Source of the DNA: an uncultured Bacteroidia bacterium
GTDB lineage: Bacteria; Bacteroidota; Bacteroidia; Bacteroidales; F082
NCBI GenBank assembly: GCA_902785755.1
Contig: CACZZO010000027.1
Coordinates: 1 to 32,609, forward strand
Length of the DNA: 32,609 nt
Direction: 5' to 3'
Shown here: positions 16,525 through 25,554 of the stretch, in pieces
Position numbering within the stretch: position 1 is the stretch's first letter
Layout: each line of letters begins with the position of its first letter
Notes under the pieces: generated by a model
Seen by the model: the letters and a program-made list of their open reading frames with translations, nothing else
What the model was told of the DNA's origin: nothing
Databases searched by the model: none
Position numbers and translations under genes: made by a program

Positions 16525-18360
16525 TCACCATTTATACCTCACTCCCTCCATCTCTGTCACTGTTCCGTCAGGGCAAGTGTGGACGGGAATAAAAGCAAAA
16601 CTCCACCGAAGGCCGTTGTAGGTCTTCGGTGTTTTTATTTCCACTCGGTTTTCACCTTTATTCAGTTGAATCTGAGCAGTTTGTCGCATCCAATAGAGTT
16701 GCTCGTCGGTGAAGGGTTGTTCCTCTTCTGGCTTGCCCCAAGTGTTGAAATGATAGTCGTATTCTCCAGGTTCATTCCACGGTTTTGGTGGCAGAATCTC
16801 CTTTCCGTTCACAAAGCACTGGCAGCCACCTTCCCACCCCGCACCCTGCCCAATGCCGTAACCGTTGCGGTTGGAACGGGCGGGCGTACAGAAACCTATC
16901 CACGCCTCAATAATCGTATCGCGTTCGGCGATGAGGGTGGTTTGCGCCACGGCCAAGGCAGTGTCACCTATATTAATAGCGTGCGTCAGACAGAAAGCAT
17001 CCAAATCGATGACACCGCCGTAGGACGTAAAAGCCTCGTTTTCATCGATTTTTACTTGCCATTCCATTTGCGAGTTGGCCACCCAGCGCATCTTGCCCAT
17101 GTGGAAACGGTCGCGGTGGAGGGAGATTTTTTCCTCGAAATGAGCCAAACGCGAGCCTGCCGTGGTCAACGGGCCGGTGGGAAGGTTTTCGTTCTCCACT
17201 TCGCCTGCGTTGCCGCCGTTCCAAAAACGCTCGGCGAAGGCCATCATGCCGTTAATCATGCCATTGTGCAGCGCAATGTTCTCCTTCTTGTCGACGCGGA
17301 CATCGTTCCAAAGGCAGAGGATGCCGCCCAAAGCCTTGGTCGTGTCGGGCGTGGCTTGCGCGGCTGCCGTATGCAGGAAACAGCGGCTCGTGAACAACAT
17401 CGGGTCATAATAATTCAGATAGCCGACAAAGGAATCCAAATATTTCCCCGCCTTTTCGGAAGCGGCGGCGTTAGAGCCTGCGGCTTCGTTCCAAATCTGC
17501 CGAATGACCTTGTCGGAGGCGGGCAGACCCGGATCCCAAGCAATGGGTTTGCGGTCGTATTTAACCATCAGGTTTTCAATCCATTGCATAAATCCATTCG
17601 GGTCTTCAATCCAAACTTCATCGGAGCCGATGTGGAAATAGGGGCAGTCGCTTTTAGGAATTTCCGAGAAGAACTCTTCGAGGCATTTTTCGAGCACCAT
17701 TCTGCCTTCCTTCGAGTCCATCGTGAAGCCGAAAGTAGCCTTGAAATAGGTGGAATGTCCAGGCATATCGATTTCGGGAACGACCGTAATGCCGCGTTTC
17801 TTGGCGTAGGCAATCACCTCGCGAATTTCGTCGTATGTGTAGAACTTGCCCTCGTCGCGACCCGGCCTTTGAAACTGTGGATCATTGAGTTGCGGATAAA
17901 CCCTACACTCGATGCGCCAAGCGGGATAGTCGGTCAAATGCCAATGGAAATAATTCAATTTGTAGAAACTCATCAGGTCTATCGTTTCCTTCAACATACT
18001 GACAGGCTGATAGTTGCGCCCCGTGTCATGCATGAATCCCCGGAAAGGGTATGCCGCCCAATCGTGGACTTCCACATTTGCGATGTAGCCGTTTTCGTCC
18101 ACTAATTGCGTCAAAGTACACTCCGCCCAATGTCGGTTGCCCGCAATGGTGGCCTTGCCGCATTTTACCGTCAAACGGTACTCGTCGGGATGGTCGAAGC
18201 GGGTAGTAGTGTCCGTTTCAATCCCAGTCAACTCAAATCTTTCATCTCCAAGTTGTTGAAACTCTTTCGGTTCGGGGATGACAGCCGTTGTTGTGACTTG
18301 GGCTGTTCCCATTTTCAAAAATCCCGAAAAAACCAAGAAAACCAGCAAAATTCGTCTCAT
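16525..18360 (-). CDS. Secreted GH20 beta-N-acetylhexosaminidase
   Basis: The protein has 611 residues with a signal peptide (MRRILLVFLVFSGFLKMGTA). Domain order: GH20b-like N-terminal domain (about 25-100), then a TIM barrel starting at YPFRGFMHDTGRNY (104-117). The catalytic Asp-Glu pair is D247-E248 in HIGSDEVW. FHWHLTDYPAWR and VVPEIDMPGHS are typical active-site strands. About 170 C-terminal residues form an unassigned domain (carbohydrate-binding is a guess). It would release terminal GlcNAc/GalNAc from glycans, in the periplasm or on the surface. Only a weak -7-like sequence (TATTTTTA on the minus strand, near 18386) lies upstream. Confidence 0.93.
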   Translation of the reverse strand: MRRILLVFLVFSGFLKMGTAQVTTTAVIPEPKEFQQLGDERFELTGIETDTTTRFDHPDEYRLTVKCGKATIAGNRHWAECTLTQLVDENGYIANVEVHDWAAYPFRGFMHDTGRNYQPVSMLKETIDLMSFYKLNYFHWHLTDYPAWRIECRVYPQLNDPQFQRPGRDEGKFYTYDEIREVIAYAKKRGITVVPEIDMPGHSTYFKATFGFTMDSKEGRMVLEKCLEEFFSEIPKSDCPYFHIGSDEVWIEDPNGFMQWIENLMVKYDRKPIAWDPGLPASDKVIRQIWNEAAGSNAAASEKAGKYLDSFVGYLNYYDPMLFTSRCFLHTAAAQATPDTTKALGGILCLWNDVRVDKKENIALHNGMINGMMAFAERFWNGGNAGEVENENLPTGPLTTAGSRLAHFEEKISLHRDRFHMGKMRWVANSQMEWQVKIDENEAFTSYGGVIDLDAFCLTHAINIGDTALAVAQTTLIAERDTIIEAWIGFCTPARSNRNGYGIGQGAGWEGGCQCFVNGKEILPPKPWNEPGEYDYHFNTWGKPEEEQPFTDEQLYWMRQTAQIQLNKGENRVEIKTPKTYNGLRWSFAFIPVHTCPDGTVTEMEGVRYKW

Positions 18361-18431
18361 AAGCGTCTTTTTTTTGGGGAGGTAAAAATACAGATTTTAC
18401 GGTTTGGTTGAAACAATTTCGTTTTGTTTGC

Positions 18432-18439
18432 TAATTTTG
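18432..18439 (+). promoter_or_regulatory. -7 box (TAATTTTG) for 5-formyl-THF cyclo-ligase
   Basis: TAnnTTTG match with a TTG at 18408-18410, 21 bases upstream. It leaves a leader of about 100 bases before the ATG at 18548. Confidence 0.45.
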
Positions 18440-18547
18440 CCGCTAAAATCTATCACTCATGCGCCACTTTTTAGAATGTTTCACGAGCAGGGGATATGGC
18501 TATAATTTATATACGACAAAAACATTTGATTAACAACAAATTGCAAC

Positions 18548-19072
18548 ATGAATAAGAAAGAATTGCGTACACAAATCAAGGCATTGAAAAAACAACATAC
18601 CAAGGAGCAACTTTTAGAACAATCAGAAAAGATTTTAGCCCGATTGGAGCAGCACCCCGATTTTGTGAAGGCCGAAAAAATCATGCTTTACAGTGCCTTG
18701 CCCGATGAGGTGCAAACGCAAAGTTTCCTCGACAAGTGGCACTTGCAAAAGAAAATCATCCTCCCAACGGTGGTCGGCGACGACATCATCCCCGTGGAAT
18801 ACGCCCAAGAAACGACTTTTGCCGTGGGTGACTTCAACATTTTGGAGCCTCAAAATGAGCCTTATACGGGCGATTTTGACTTGATTATAGTCCCGGGTGT
18901 GGCCTTCGACCGCAAAGGCAACCGCATTGGGCGCGGACGAGGCTATTACGACCGATTCCTCAACCAGCATTTGGAAGTGAAGCGCATCGGCATCTGCTTT
19001 GATTTCCAATTGGTTGACGAAGTGCCAACCGAGCCTTTCGACATCAAAATGGACGAAGTGATTTCATTTTGA
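18548..19072 (+). CDS. 5-formyltetrahydrofolate cyclo-ligase
   Basis: A 174-residue enzyme of folate metabolism that uses ATP to convert 5-formyl-THF to 5,10-methenyl-THF in the cytoplasm. The hallmark C-terminal motif is present: LIIVPGVAFDRKGNRIGRGR followed by GYYDRFL. The N-terminal KKELR..IKALKKQ and the SALPDEVQT strand also fit. Length is normal for the family. It starts at MNKKELRTQ and has its own promoter, so it is likely a single-gene unit. Confidence 0.95.
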   Translation: MNKKELRTQIKALKKQHTKEQLLEQSEKILARLEQHPDFVKAEKIMLYSALPDEVQTQSFLDKWHLQKKIILPTVVGDDIIPVEYAQETTFAVGDFNILEPQNEPYTGDFDLIIVPGVAFDRKGNRIGRGRGYYDRFLNQHLEVKRIGICFDFQLVDEVPTEPFDIKMDEVISF

Positions 19073-19123
19073 AGAAATTTATAGAAATATTTACCATAAT
19101 TGCCGTTCATTTCGATTATTTAC

Positions 19124-19131
19124 CTATTTTT
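19124..19131 (+). promoter_or_regulatory. -7 box (TATTTTTG) for the C10 protease
   Basis: TAnnTTTG match 30 bases upstream of the ATG at 19161, with TTG at 19099-19101 (22 bases upstream). Probably drives at least the C10 and first C1 protease genes. Confidence 0.6.
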
Positions 19132-19160
19132 GAGGCCTTAATTCAGAAATTTTCAACTCT

Positions 19161-21944
19161 ATGAAAAAACATCTCACATTTCTCGTTGTCATGTTGCTTG
19201 GCATGACCTCATTGAATGCCCGTCCGGTTGACGTGGCACAAGCCAAACAAATCGCACAACAATTCGTTAGTGCCAATTTCAGCAACATTCAGGAAAACAG
19301 TGCATTGGAATTAGTCTACACGGGAGTTTCGACCCGAGGCGAAGCCTGTTTCTACACTTTCAACAAGGGCGAAAGTGGCTTCGTCATCGTGTCGGCTGAC
19401 GACCGTTTCCGTCCCATCGTGGGCTATTCGGACGAAGGCCCGTTTGCGACCGAGAACCCCTCGCCCGAACTGATGTTCTACCTCGACAAAATCATCGAGG
19501 CGCGCACGAGCCGCAATGCAGTTTCCATCGACCGCACTGCCGAGGAATGGCAGAGTGTGGCCACCACGGGCAAACTGCTCTCGCGCAATGGTGGTCGTGG
19601 CGTGGACTACATCTGCACCACCAAGTGGAACCAAGATTCGCCTTATAACCTTTATGCTCCCGAGGCCAGCGGTGGCTCGGGTGGTCGCTGCTATGCGGGC
19701 TGCGTGGCCACGGCCATGAGCCAAGTGATGAAACGCTGGAACCACCCGCTGCAAGGCACAAGCAGCCACTCCTATTATTGCTATGGCTACGGAACCCAAT
19801 CGGCCAACTTTGGTGCCACCACTTACCAATGGGATTTGATGCCCGACCGACTCGCTGGCGCCTCCCAAGAGGAAATCGAGGCCGTGGCCTTGTTCATGTA
19901 CCATTGCGGCGTGTCTGTCGACATGAACTTCTCGCCCAGCGGTAGCGGTGCCAATTCGTGGGATGTGCCTTACGCCATCAGGCATTATTTCTCCTACACC
20001 AACCAATGCAGCCTCAAGAGCCGCGACGAATACTCGCTCACCAACTGGCAAAATTTGCTGAAGGAGCAGTTTGACTTGGGCTGGCCGGTTTACTATTCGG
20101 GCTTCAGCAACGATGGCGGTCATGCTTTCGTTTGCGATGGCTACGATGACAACGACCTCTTCCACTTCAACTGGGGCTGGGGCGGCAGCAGCGACGGTTG
20201 GTTCGTGATTGACGAAATCGACTATGCAGGTTGGGCGCAAGCCGTGTTCAACTATGTGCCTACTGATGTTTACAACTATATGTCCATGCAACCTGAGAAC
20301 TTTGAGGTGGATTCGCACGGCGACTTCGACTATTCCGCCACGCTGTCTTGGACCAACCCGACCCAAAACATCCATTTTGAAGACCTTACCACCATTGACC
20401 AAATCGTGGTCACTCGCGACGGCAAAGTCATCTACACCGAAGACAATGTGACGCCCGGTGCCAACATGACCTTCACCGACCATTATTTGCCCACAATGGT
20501 GAAATACGCGGTCTATGCCGTTGTCCACAACGCGAAAGGCATTGAAGCCACCGACGAGCAAGTCATCCTTGGCCCTTCTTGCGTCTGGCATATTGACATG
20601 GTTTCGGACAACGATGAGGGCTGGAAAGGCGGCCATCTTACCTTGGTCAACTCGGCTGGGGTGGAAATCTGCCAGCTGACCACCCTTACCGCTTCCACAA
20701 GCACCGATTTTGTGATGCCTATGGGACATGTCGACATCATTTGGAATTCGCCCACTCAAGCCATTGAAAAAGTGCAGTTTGAGATCAAGGACGGCAACGA
20801 CAACACCGTGCTTGATTACGAAGGGGCGTCGTCCGACCTTAGTAAGGGCTTGTTCTTCATTGCCAACAACCATTGCGGCAGCGATGCCAACCACAATGCG
20901 CCCATGAATCTGATTGCCGTGCGCAGCGGAAACGATGTCAACCTCACGTGGGATGCACCCAACGAGGGTCAGGTAGATCATTATTATGTTTATCGCGACC
21001 GGCTACTTTTCGCTGTCGCGGAAGGCACCAATTTCACCGACACTAATGTCAGTGATGCTTTGCACAATTATCATGTCACTGCCGTCAACGAACAGGGCGA
21101 ATCCGACCCATCCAATTTCTGCTCGGTTTATCAAGAAAACGGCCTTTGCGAAACACCGACCAACCTTCGCTTTGAGATGACCACTAACACCAAAGTGAAA
21201 CTGATGTGGGATGAGCCGCAAGACGAGAGCATTACCGGGTATATCCTCTACCGTCGTGTGAAGGGTCAGGAATTCAAGCGTATCAAGTTGTTGACCAAGA
21301 CTTTCCACACCGACAACATCGGCACCCAAGAAGACCAACGTTTTGAATATGCCGTGACCGCCTACTATAACGCTAACGATTGCGAATCGGGCTATGCACC
21401 CACGGAAAGCAATCCCGAATTGCATTTTGTTGAAGTCAACAAGACCATCATTCCGCAATACCTTGATTTCCAAATCCATCAAGGCAATGTTTTCTTGACT
21501 TGGCAACAAGCGACTTTGGCCGAAGGCTACAACATCTACCGCAACGGTGAGCGTATCGCTCAAGGCGTTACCGAGACTTATTTCTTTGATTATGAGGCTT
21601 CAATGCAACAAACCTATCGCTACACTGTGACAGGTTGTACCGCCTCCCTTGAGTCAAGTCCTTCCAATGAGGTTTATGTGGATTGGACAACAAATGTCAA
21701 TGAAAACATTGATTATCAAGAAGTTAGCGTTTATCCTAATCCGACTGAGGATAAGGTTTACGTCGAAGCCAATGGCTTGCGCCAAGTCAAGGTCTTCAAC
21801 TTGACAGGTCAGGAGATTCTGAACCAAACCGTGAGTGTCGGCCAAATCACCCTTGACCTCTCAGCCCAACCTCAAGGTTGTTATTTCATCGAAACCGTGA
21901 CCGACCAAGGCTGCAAGACAACAAAAATATTGAAAACCAAATAA
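19161..21944 (+). CDS. Secreted C10 (streptopain-like) cysteine protease with Fn3 repeats and T9SS tail
   Basis: A 927-residue protein with a signal peptide (MKKHLTFLVVMLLGMTSLNA) and a Spi-type propeptide (about 21-140; GFVIVSADDRFRPIVGYS). The C10 catalytic domain (about 145-365) has catalytic Cys181 (GCVATAMSQVM) and His321 (GGHAFVCDGYD), with NWGWGG after it. This is the streptopain/interpain fold. Residues about 370-850 are beta-sandwich modules, including Fn3-like repeats (APMNLIAVRSGNDVNLTWD; CETPTNLRFEM). The last 75 residues are a type A T9SS sorting domain (VYPNPTEDKVYVE ... GCYFIETVTDQG). Predicted self-processing extracellular protease. The next gene begins 9 bases later, so they share an operon. 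Confidence 0.94.
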   Translation: MKKHLTFLVVMLLGMTSLNARPVDVAQAKQIAQQFVSANFSNIQENSALELVYTGVSTRGEACFYTFNKGESGFVIVSADDRFRPIVGYSDEGPFATENPSPELMFYLDKIIEARTSRNAVSIDRTAEEWQSVATTGKLLSRNGGRGVDYICTTKWNQDSPYNLYAPEASGGSGGRCYAGCVATAMSQVMKRWNHPLQGTSSHSYYCYGYGTQSANFGATTYQWDLMPDRLAGASQEEIEAVALFMYHCGVSVDMNFSPSGSGANSWDVPYAIRHYFSYTNQCSLKSRDEYSLTNWQNLLKEQFDLGWPVYYSGFSNDGGHAFVCDGYDDNDLFHFNWGWGGSSDGWFVIDEIDYAGWAQAVFNYVPTDVYNYMSMQPENFEVDSHGDFDYSATLSWTNPTQNIHFEDLTTIDQIVVTRDGKVIYTEDNVTPGANMTFTDHYLPTMVKYAVYAVVHNAKGIEATDEQVILGPSCVWHIDMVSDNDEGWKGGHLTLVNSAGVEICQLTTLTASTSTDFVMPMGHVDIIWNSPTQAIEKVQFEIKDGNDNTVLDYEGASSDLSKGLFFIANNHCGSDANHNAPMNLIAVRSGNDVNLTWDAPNEGQVDHYYVYRDRLLFAVAEGTNFTDTNVSDALHNYHVTAVNEQGESDPSNFCSVYQENGLCETPTNLRFEMTTNTKVKLMWDEPQDESITGYILYRRVKGQEFKRIKLLTKTFHTDNIGTQEDQRFEYAVTAYYNANDCESGYAPTESNPELHFVEVNKTIIPQYLDFQIHQGNVFLTWQQATLAEGYNIYRNGERIAQGVTETYFFDYEASMQQTYRYTVTGCTASLESSPSNEVYVDWTTNVNENIDYQEVSVYPNPTEDKVYVEANGLRQVKVFNLTGQEILNQTVSVGQITLDLSAQPQGCYFIETVTDQGCKTTKILKTK

Positions 21945-21953
21945 ATAGATAGT

Positions 21954-23090
21954 ATGAACAGATTCACAAAATGGGCAGCCGTCGCGCTGCTGTTCGGCAC
22001 GGGCACTACGCTTGTTGCCCAAGAAGCCGAAGAGAAAGAACCCGTTTACAAAATCACCGAGACCGTCAATGTGAAGCACACGCCAGTCGATAACCAAGGC
22101 AGTTCTGGCACATGCTGGTGCTTTGCCGGCGTGGGTCTCGTCGAGGCCGAAATCCAGCGCATTTATGGCAAGGAATTCAACCTCTCCGAGATGTTTATCG
22201 TCCGCAACGCTTGGACCGAAAAGGTGGCCAAGTTTGTGCGTATGCACGGCAACAATACCCTCAGCCAAGGCGGTGAGGTGTGCGATGTGCTTTACATGAT
22301 CGACAAATACGGCATGATGCCCGAAGCCGACTACAGCGGCAAGGTCATCGGCGAGGAACGCCACATGCACGCCGAAATGAACGAAGTCGTTTCGTCGGTG
22401 GCCCGCGCCATCATCAAAAACGGCAACAAGAAAATCTCCCCAGCCGGCCCCAAGGCGGTGCAAGGCGTTTTGGATGCCTACCTCGGCGAAGCTCCAGAAG
22501 AGTTTACCGTGGATGGCAAGAAATACACACCCAAGTCGTTTGCCGAAGCCTATCGCATTGACCCCGCCAACTACATCGAAATCTGCTCGTTCACTACTGA
22601 AGAATACAACAAGCCTTGCATGGTCGAAATCCCCGACAACTGGACTTGGACCCCAGCCTACAACCTGCCCTTGGACAAGCTGATGGAAGCTGTCGACTAT
22701 GCCCTTGAGCATGGCTTTACCCTCGGCTGGGCACAAGATGTAAGCAATCCCGGCTTCTCGCGCAAGGAAGGTGTCGGCATTGTGCCCGAAGACCCGAAGG
22801 ACGAGAACCTTTGGAAAGAAATCGTTGCCGAAAAGAATGTGACCGATGACATCCACCAGACGGCCTACGACAATTGGGAAGCCGGCGACGACCACAGTAT
22901 GCTCGTGGTGGGCATCGCCAAAGACCAGAACGGCAACAAATACTACAAAATCAAGAACTCGTGGGGCGATGCCGGCCCGCACAAAGGCTATTGGTACTGC
23001 TCCGAGCAATACCTGCGCCTAAACACCATCTTCTTCACGCTCCACAAGGACGGCCTTTCAAAAGCCATGCGCAAAGATTTGGGGCTTTGA
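21954..23090 (+). CDS. Exported C1-type cysteine peptidase (aminopeptidase C / bleomycin hydrolase-like), copy 1
   Basis: A 378-residue papain-superfamily peptidase with a signal peptide (MNRFTKWAAVALLFG, cleaved near VAQ). Catalytic residues are Cys54 (GSSGTCWCFAG), His314 (GDDHSMLVVG) and Asn335 (KIKNSWGD). The long insert between Cys and His (YLGEAPEEFTVDGKKYTPKS) is typical of the bleomycin-hydrolase/PepC branch. Unlike classical cytoplasmic PepC it is exported. It starts 9 bases after the C10 protease stop and is a paralogue of the next gene. Confidence 0.92.
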   Translation: MNRFTKWAAVALLFGTGTTLVAQEAEEKEPVYKITETVNVKHTPVDNQGSSGTCWCFAGVGLVEAEIQRIYGKEFNLSEMFIVRNAWTEKVAKFVRMHGNNTLSQGGEVCDVLYMIDKYGMMPEADYSGKVIGEERHMHAEMNEVVSSVARAIIKNGNKKISPAGPKAVQGVLDAYLGEAPEEFTVDGKKYTPKSFAEAYRIDPANYIEICSFTTEEYNKPCMVEIPDNWTWTPAYNLPLDKLMEAVDYALEHGFTLGWAQDVSNPGFSRKEGVGIVPEDPKDENLWKEIVAEKNVTDDIHQTAYDNWEAGDDHSMLVVGIAKDQNGNKYYKIKNSWGDAGPHKGYWYCSEQYLRLNTIFFTLHKDGLSKAMRKDLGL

Positions 23091-23104
23091 CAAACAAAAA
23101 TGCT

Positions 23105-23112
23105 TACCTTTG
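23105..23112 (+). promoter_or_regulatory. -7 box (TACCTTTG) for C1 peptidase copy 2
   Basis: TAnnTTTG match 47 bases before the ATG at 23159. TTTG words at 23078-23081 and 23086-23089 are possible -33 elements. The leader then contains a short AATCTTA repeat. Confidence 0.5.
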
Positions 23113-23158
23113 CAAACGATTTTGAATCTTAAATCTTAAATCATTAAATAACAACAAA

Positions 23159-24391
23159 ATGAAATTCAAGCATTTACTTACCGCAACCGCTTTGATGCTC
23201 AGCATTAGCACCGTTGCTCAGCCAGAGGCAAAAAAAGACGAAGCCAAGGAAGAAGAAGGCTTCAAGTTCACCACTATTAAGGAATTGCCCGTCACCTCCG
23301 TGAAGGACCAGAACCAAGCCGGCACTTGCTGGTGCTACAGTTCGTTGGCTTTCTTCGAGGCCGAACTGCTTCGCATGGGCAAGCCCGAGTATGACTTCTC
23401 GGAAATGTACATCGTTTACAAGACCTACTTGGACCGCGCCGAGGCCGCCGTCCGCACCCACGGCGACGTGTCGTTCTCGCAAGGTGGTTCCTTCGGTGAC
23501 GTGCTGTATGCCATCAAGCATTACGGCCTCGTCCCCGACGAATTGATGCCTGCCGGTGCCATGCACGGCGATTCTTTGTCGAACTTCACCGAACTCTCCG
23601 CTGTCACCGACCCGTATGTAGCCGGTGTCATCAAGAGCCGCAAAATCCAGATGGACAAGGACGGCAATCCGCTGTGGAAGAAGGGCTTGGCTGGCATTTA
23701 CGATGCCTACCTTGGCGTTCCCCCGACTGAGTTCACCTACAAGGGCAAGAAGTACACGCCCATGAGCTTCGCCGAATCCACTGGCCTCAACATGAACGAC
23801 TATGTCAACCTGACTTCGTTCACGCATCATCCTTTCTACGAGCCTTTCGTCATCGAAGTGCAGGACAACTGGCGCTGGGGCCAGGCTTGGAACCTCCCCA
23901 TTGACGAGTTCATGCAAGTGATGGACAACGCCATTGAAAAGGGCTATCCGATTGCTTGGGGCAGCGACGTCAGCGAGGCTGGCTGGCTCCGTGGCAAGAT
24001 GGCCGGTGTGGCCGTCCTCCCCGACCTCGAAGCCAAAGGCCGCGACTTGCAAGGCAGCGACATGGCCCACTGGCTTGGCATGAGCGCCGCCGACCGCAAG
24101 AAGGAAGCCCAAAGCTCTCCCACCCCGCAGAAATGGGTCACGCAGAAGGAACGCCAAATCGCCTACGACAACTATGAGACCGGCGACGACCACGGTATGC
24201 TCATCTACGGCACCGCCAAGGACCAAATCGGCAACGAATACTTCATCGTGAAGAACAGTTGGGGCGATGCTGGCCAGTACAAAGGCGTTTGGTACGTCAG
24301 CAAGGCTTTCGTCCGCTACAAGACCTTGAACATCGTCGTCCACAAGGACGCCCTGCCGAAAGACATTGCCAAGAAGTTGGGTATCAAGTAA
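23159..24391 (+). CDS. Exported C1-type cysteine peptidase, copy 2
   Basis: A 410-residue paralogue of the preceding gene with a signal peptide (MKFKHLLTATALMLSISTVA). Catalytic Cys57 (QAGTCWCYSS), His345 (GDDHGMLIYG) and Asn366 (VKNSWGDAG) are intact. It shares DNW-W--A-NLP and GKKYTPMSFAE with copy 1 but has an insert of about 30 residues before the catalytic His (VLPDLEAKGRDLQG onward). It has its own -7 box and ends in a strong terminator. Probably takes part, with the C10 protease, in digesting host or dietary protein (inference). Confidence 0.92.
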   Translation: MKFKHLLTATALMLSISTVAQPEAKKDEAKEEEGFKFTTIKELPVTSVKDQNQAGTCWCYSSLAFFEAELLRMGKPEYDFSEMYIVYKTYLDRAEAAVRTHGDVSFSQGGSFGDVLYAIKHYGLVPDELMPAGAMHGDSLSNFTELSAVTDPYVAGVIKSRKIQMDKDGNPLWKKGLAGIYDAYLGVPPTEFTYKGKKYTPMSFAESTGLNMNDYVNLTSFTHHPFYEPFVIEVQDNWRWGQAWNLPIDEFMQVMDNAIEKGYPIAWGSDVSEAGWLRGKMAGVAVLPDLEAKGRDLQGSDMAHWLGMSAADRKKEAQSSPTPQKWVTQKERQIAYDNYETGDDHGMLIYGTAKDQIGNEYFIVKNSWGDAGQYKGVWYVSKAFVRYKTLNIVVHKDALPKDIAKKLGIK

Positions 24392-24417
24392 TTCGTTGGT
24401 TTCCAAAAACGAAAAAA

Positions 24418-24449
24418 GGGAGAGCTTTTCATAGGCTTTCCCTTTTTTT
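24418..24449 (+). terminator. Rho-independent terminator after the protease cluster
   Basis: GGGAGAGC (24418-24425) pairs with GCTTTCCC (24435-24442) with one mismatch, flanked by a run of A before and seven T after (24443-24449). Confidence 0.85.
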
Positions 24450-24452
24450 ACT

Positions 24453-24548
24453 ATGGCTGATGGCTTATAGCCAATGGCTCGCTTCACCCAAAGTGTGAAA
24501 TCAGAACTATTTGGCAAAGCGAGCCATAAGCCATAGGCTATCGGCCAT
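24453..24548. repeat. Intergenic palindrome P3 (reiterated ATGGCT word)
   Basis: The 32-base arms at 24453-24484 and 24517-24548 are inverted copies, 26 of 32 positions identical, with a perfect inner 11-bp block ATGGCTCGCTT / AAGCGAGCCAT. Each arm is a run of ATGGCT/ATAGCC-like words. It ends two bases before the stop of the convergent YitT gene and follows the terminator of the plus-strand protease gene. Confidence 0.8.
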
Positions 24549-24550
24549 TG

Positions 24551-25471
24551 TCATTTCCTAATCTCCTCAAAGCCCTTGCCGTAAGCCCCCATCACGGTGT
24601 TCATCGTCATAAAGGCCTTGGGGTCTTCGTCTTTCACAATCCTCAAAATCTGCTGCGACTCGCGCTTGTGCGCCACCACCATGAGGATGGGGCCTTCGTG
24701 CTTGGTGTACCAGCCCGTGCCGTTGATGACCGTCACGCCGCGCTGCATCTCATTGACGATGCGGTCGGCCACCTTGTCAGGCTCAGAGGTGAAGATGAAG
24801 GCCTGCACGGTCTGCTTATTGCCCGTCAGAACCAAGTCGATACAATAGCTACACACACCCATGACGATGAAGCCGTAAATGATGGCTTGTATCTTGTCGT
24901 TCTCAATGACAAAATAGGAACAAGAAATAATCACAATATCGATGAGCAAAATAACCCTGCCCTGTGAGATATTGCGGTATTTGCATATCATCATTGCGAC
25001 GATGTCGGTGCCGCCCGTGCTACCTCCTTGAGTAAAGGCCACGCCAATGGCCAGGCCTGCCAAGCCACCACCCAATATGGCCGCCAAAATCTTCTCTTCG
25101 ACAAAGGGTTTCAAGGCACCCACAGCGGTTGGATCCGTTTGATACAGCAACATTGGCTCTGTAATATAATGCTGCAGAAACGACATAAACAGTGATGCCA
25201 TGATAATGGAATACACCGTCTTGATGCCAAAAGAGGGGCCCAAAACCTTAAGTGAGATGAGCACCAGGATGGCATTAATGACGAAAACGGAGATACCCGT
25301 CGAGATGCCCGTAGCATAGAAAATCAAGGTGGCGATACCGCTGACGCCACCGCCCAACACATGGTTAGGGATAAGGAAGGCCGTCCAGCCAAAGGCCATC
25401 ACGAACAAGGCCAAAGTGATGATGACATAGCGTTTTACCTCTTCTAAAACTTGTTTGTTCGATGCTTTCAT
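24551..25471 (-). CDS. YitT-family membrane protein (DUF161/DUF2179)
   Basis: I read 306 residues from ATG 25469-25471 (MKASNKQVLEEVKRY). The frame runs open to 25600, but that extension overlaps the preceding ATPase gene and the -7 box. About five hydrophobic helices follow, with signatures GGGVSGIATLIFY, GGGLAGLAIGVAF and GGSTGGTDIVAMM. The C-terminal soluble DUF2179-like domain (about 215-306) contains RGVTVINGTGWYTKHEGPIL. The transported substrate or role of YitT proteins is not established. Inner-membrane location predicted. Confidence 0.92.
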   Translation of the reverse strand: MKASNKQVLEEVKRYVIITLALFVMAFGWTAFLIPNHVLGGGVSGIATLIFYATGISTGISVFVINAILVLISLKVLGPSFGIKTVYSIIMASLFMSFLQHYITEPMLLYQTDPTAVGALKPFVEEKILAAILGGGLAGLAIGVAFTQGGSTGGTDIVAMMICKYRNISQGRVILLIDIVIISCSYFVIENDKIQAIIYGFIVMGVCSYCIDLVLTGNKQTVQAFIFTSEPDKVADRIVNEMQRGVTVINGTGWYTKHEGPILMVVAHKRESQQILRIVKDEDPKAFMTMNTVMGAYGKGFEEIRK

Positions 25472-25492
25472 AAGGCAAATGATTTGATGGTG

Positions 25493-25500
25493 CAAAAGTA
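25493..25500 (-). promoter_or_regulatory. -7 box (TACTTTTG) for the YitT gene
   Basis: TAnnTTTG match on the minus strand, 22 bases upstream of the ATG at 25471. It supports that start and independent transcription from the ATPase gene upstream. Confidence 0.55.
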
Positions 25501-25554
25501 GGGATAATTTGGGAATGTGAGAGAAAAATCCACGGAAAGTGAGTGGGGCTTGCA

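Noticed and set aside
16579..18105. A 508-codon plus-strand open frame inside the GH20 gene.
   Set aside because: Codon-aligned antisense shadow of a gene with intact GH20 catalytic motifs.
19311..20981. A 556-codon minus-strand open frame inside the C10 protease gene.
   Set aside because: Codon-aligned antisense shadow of a clear C10 protease; no start signal, promoter or domain.
21861..24517. Minus-strand open frames of 382 and 447 codons across the two C1 peptidases.
   Set aside because: Antisense to two genes with complete Cys/His/Asn triads; no family features of their own.
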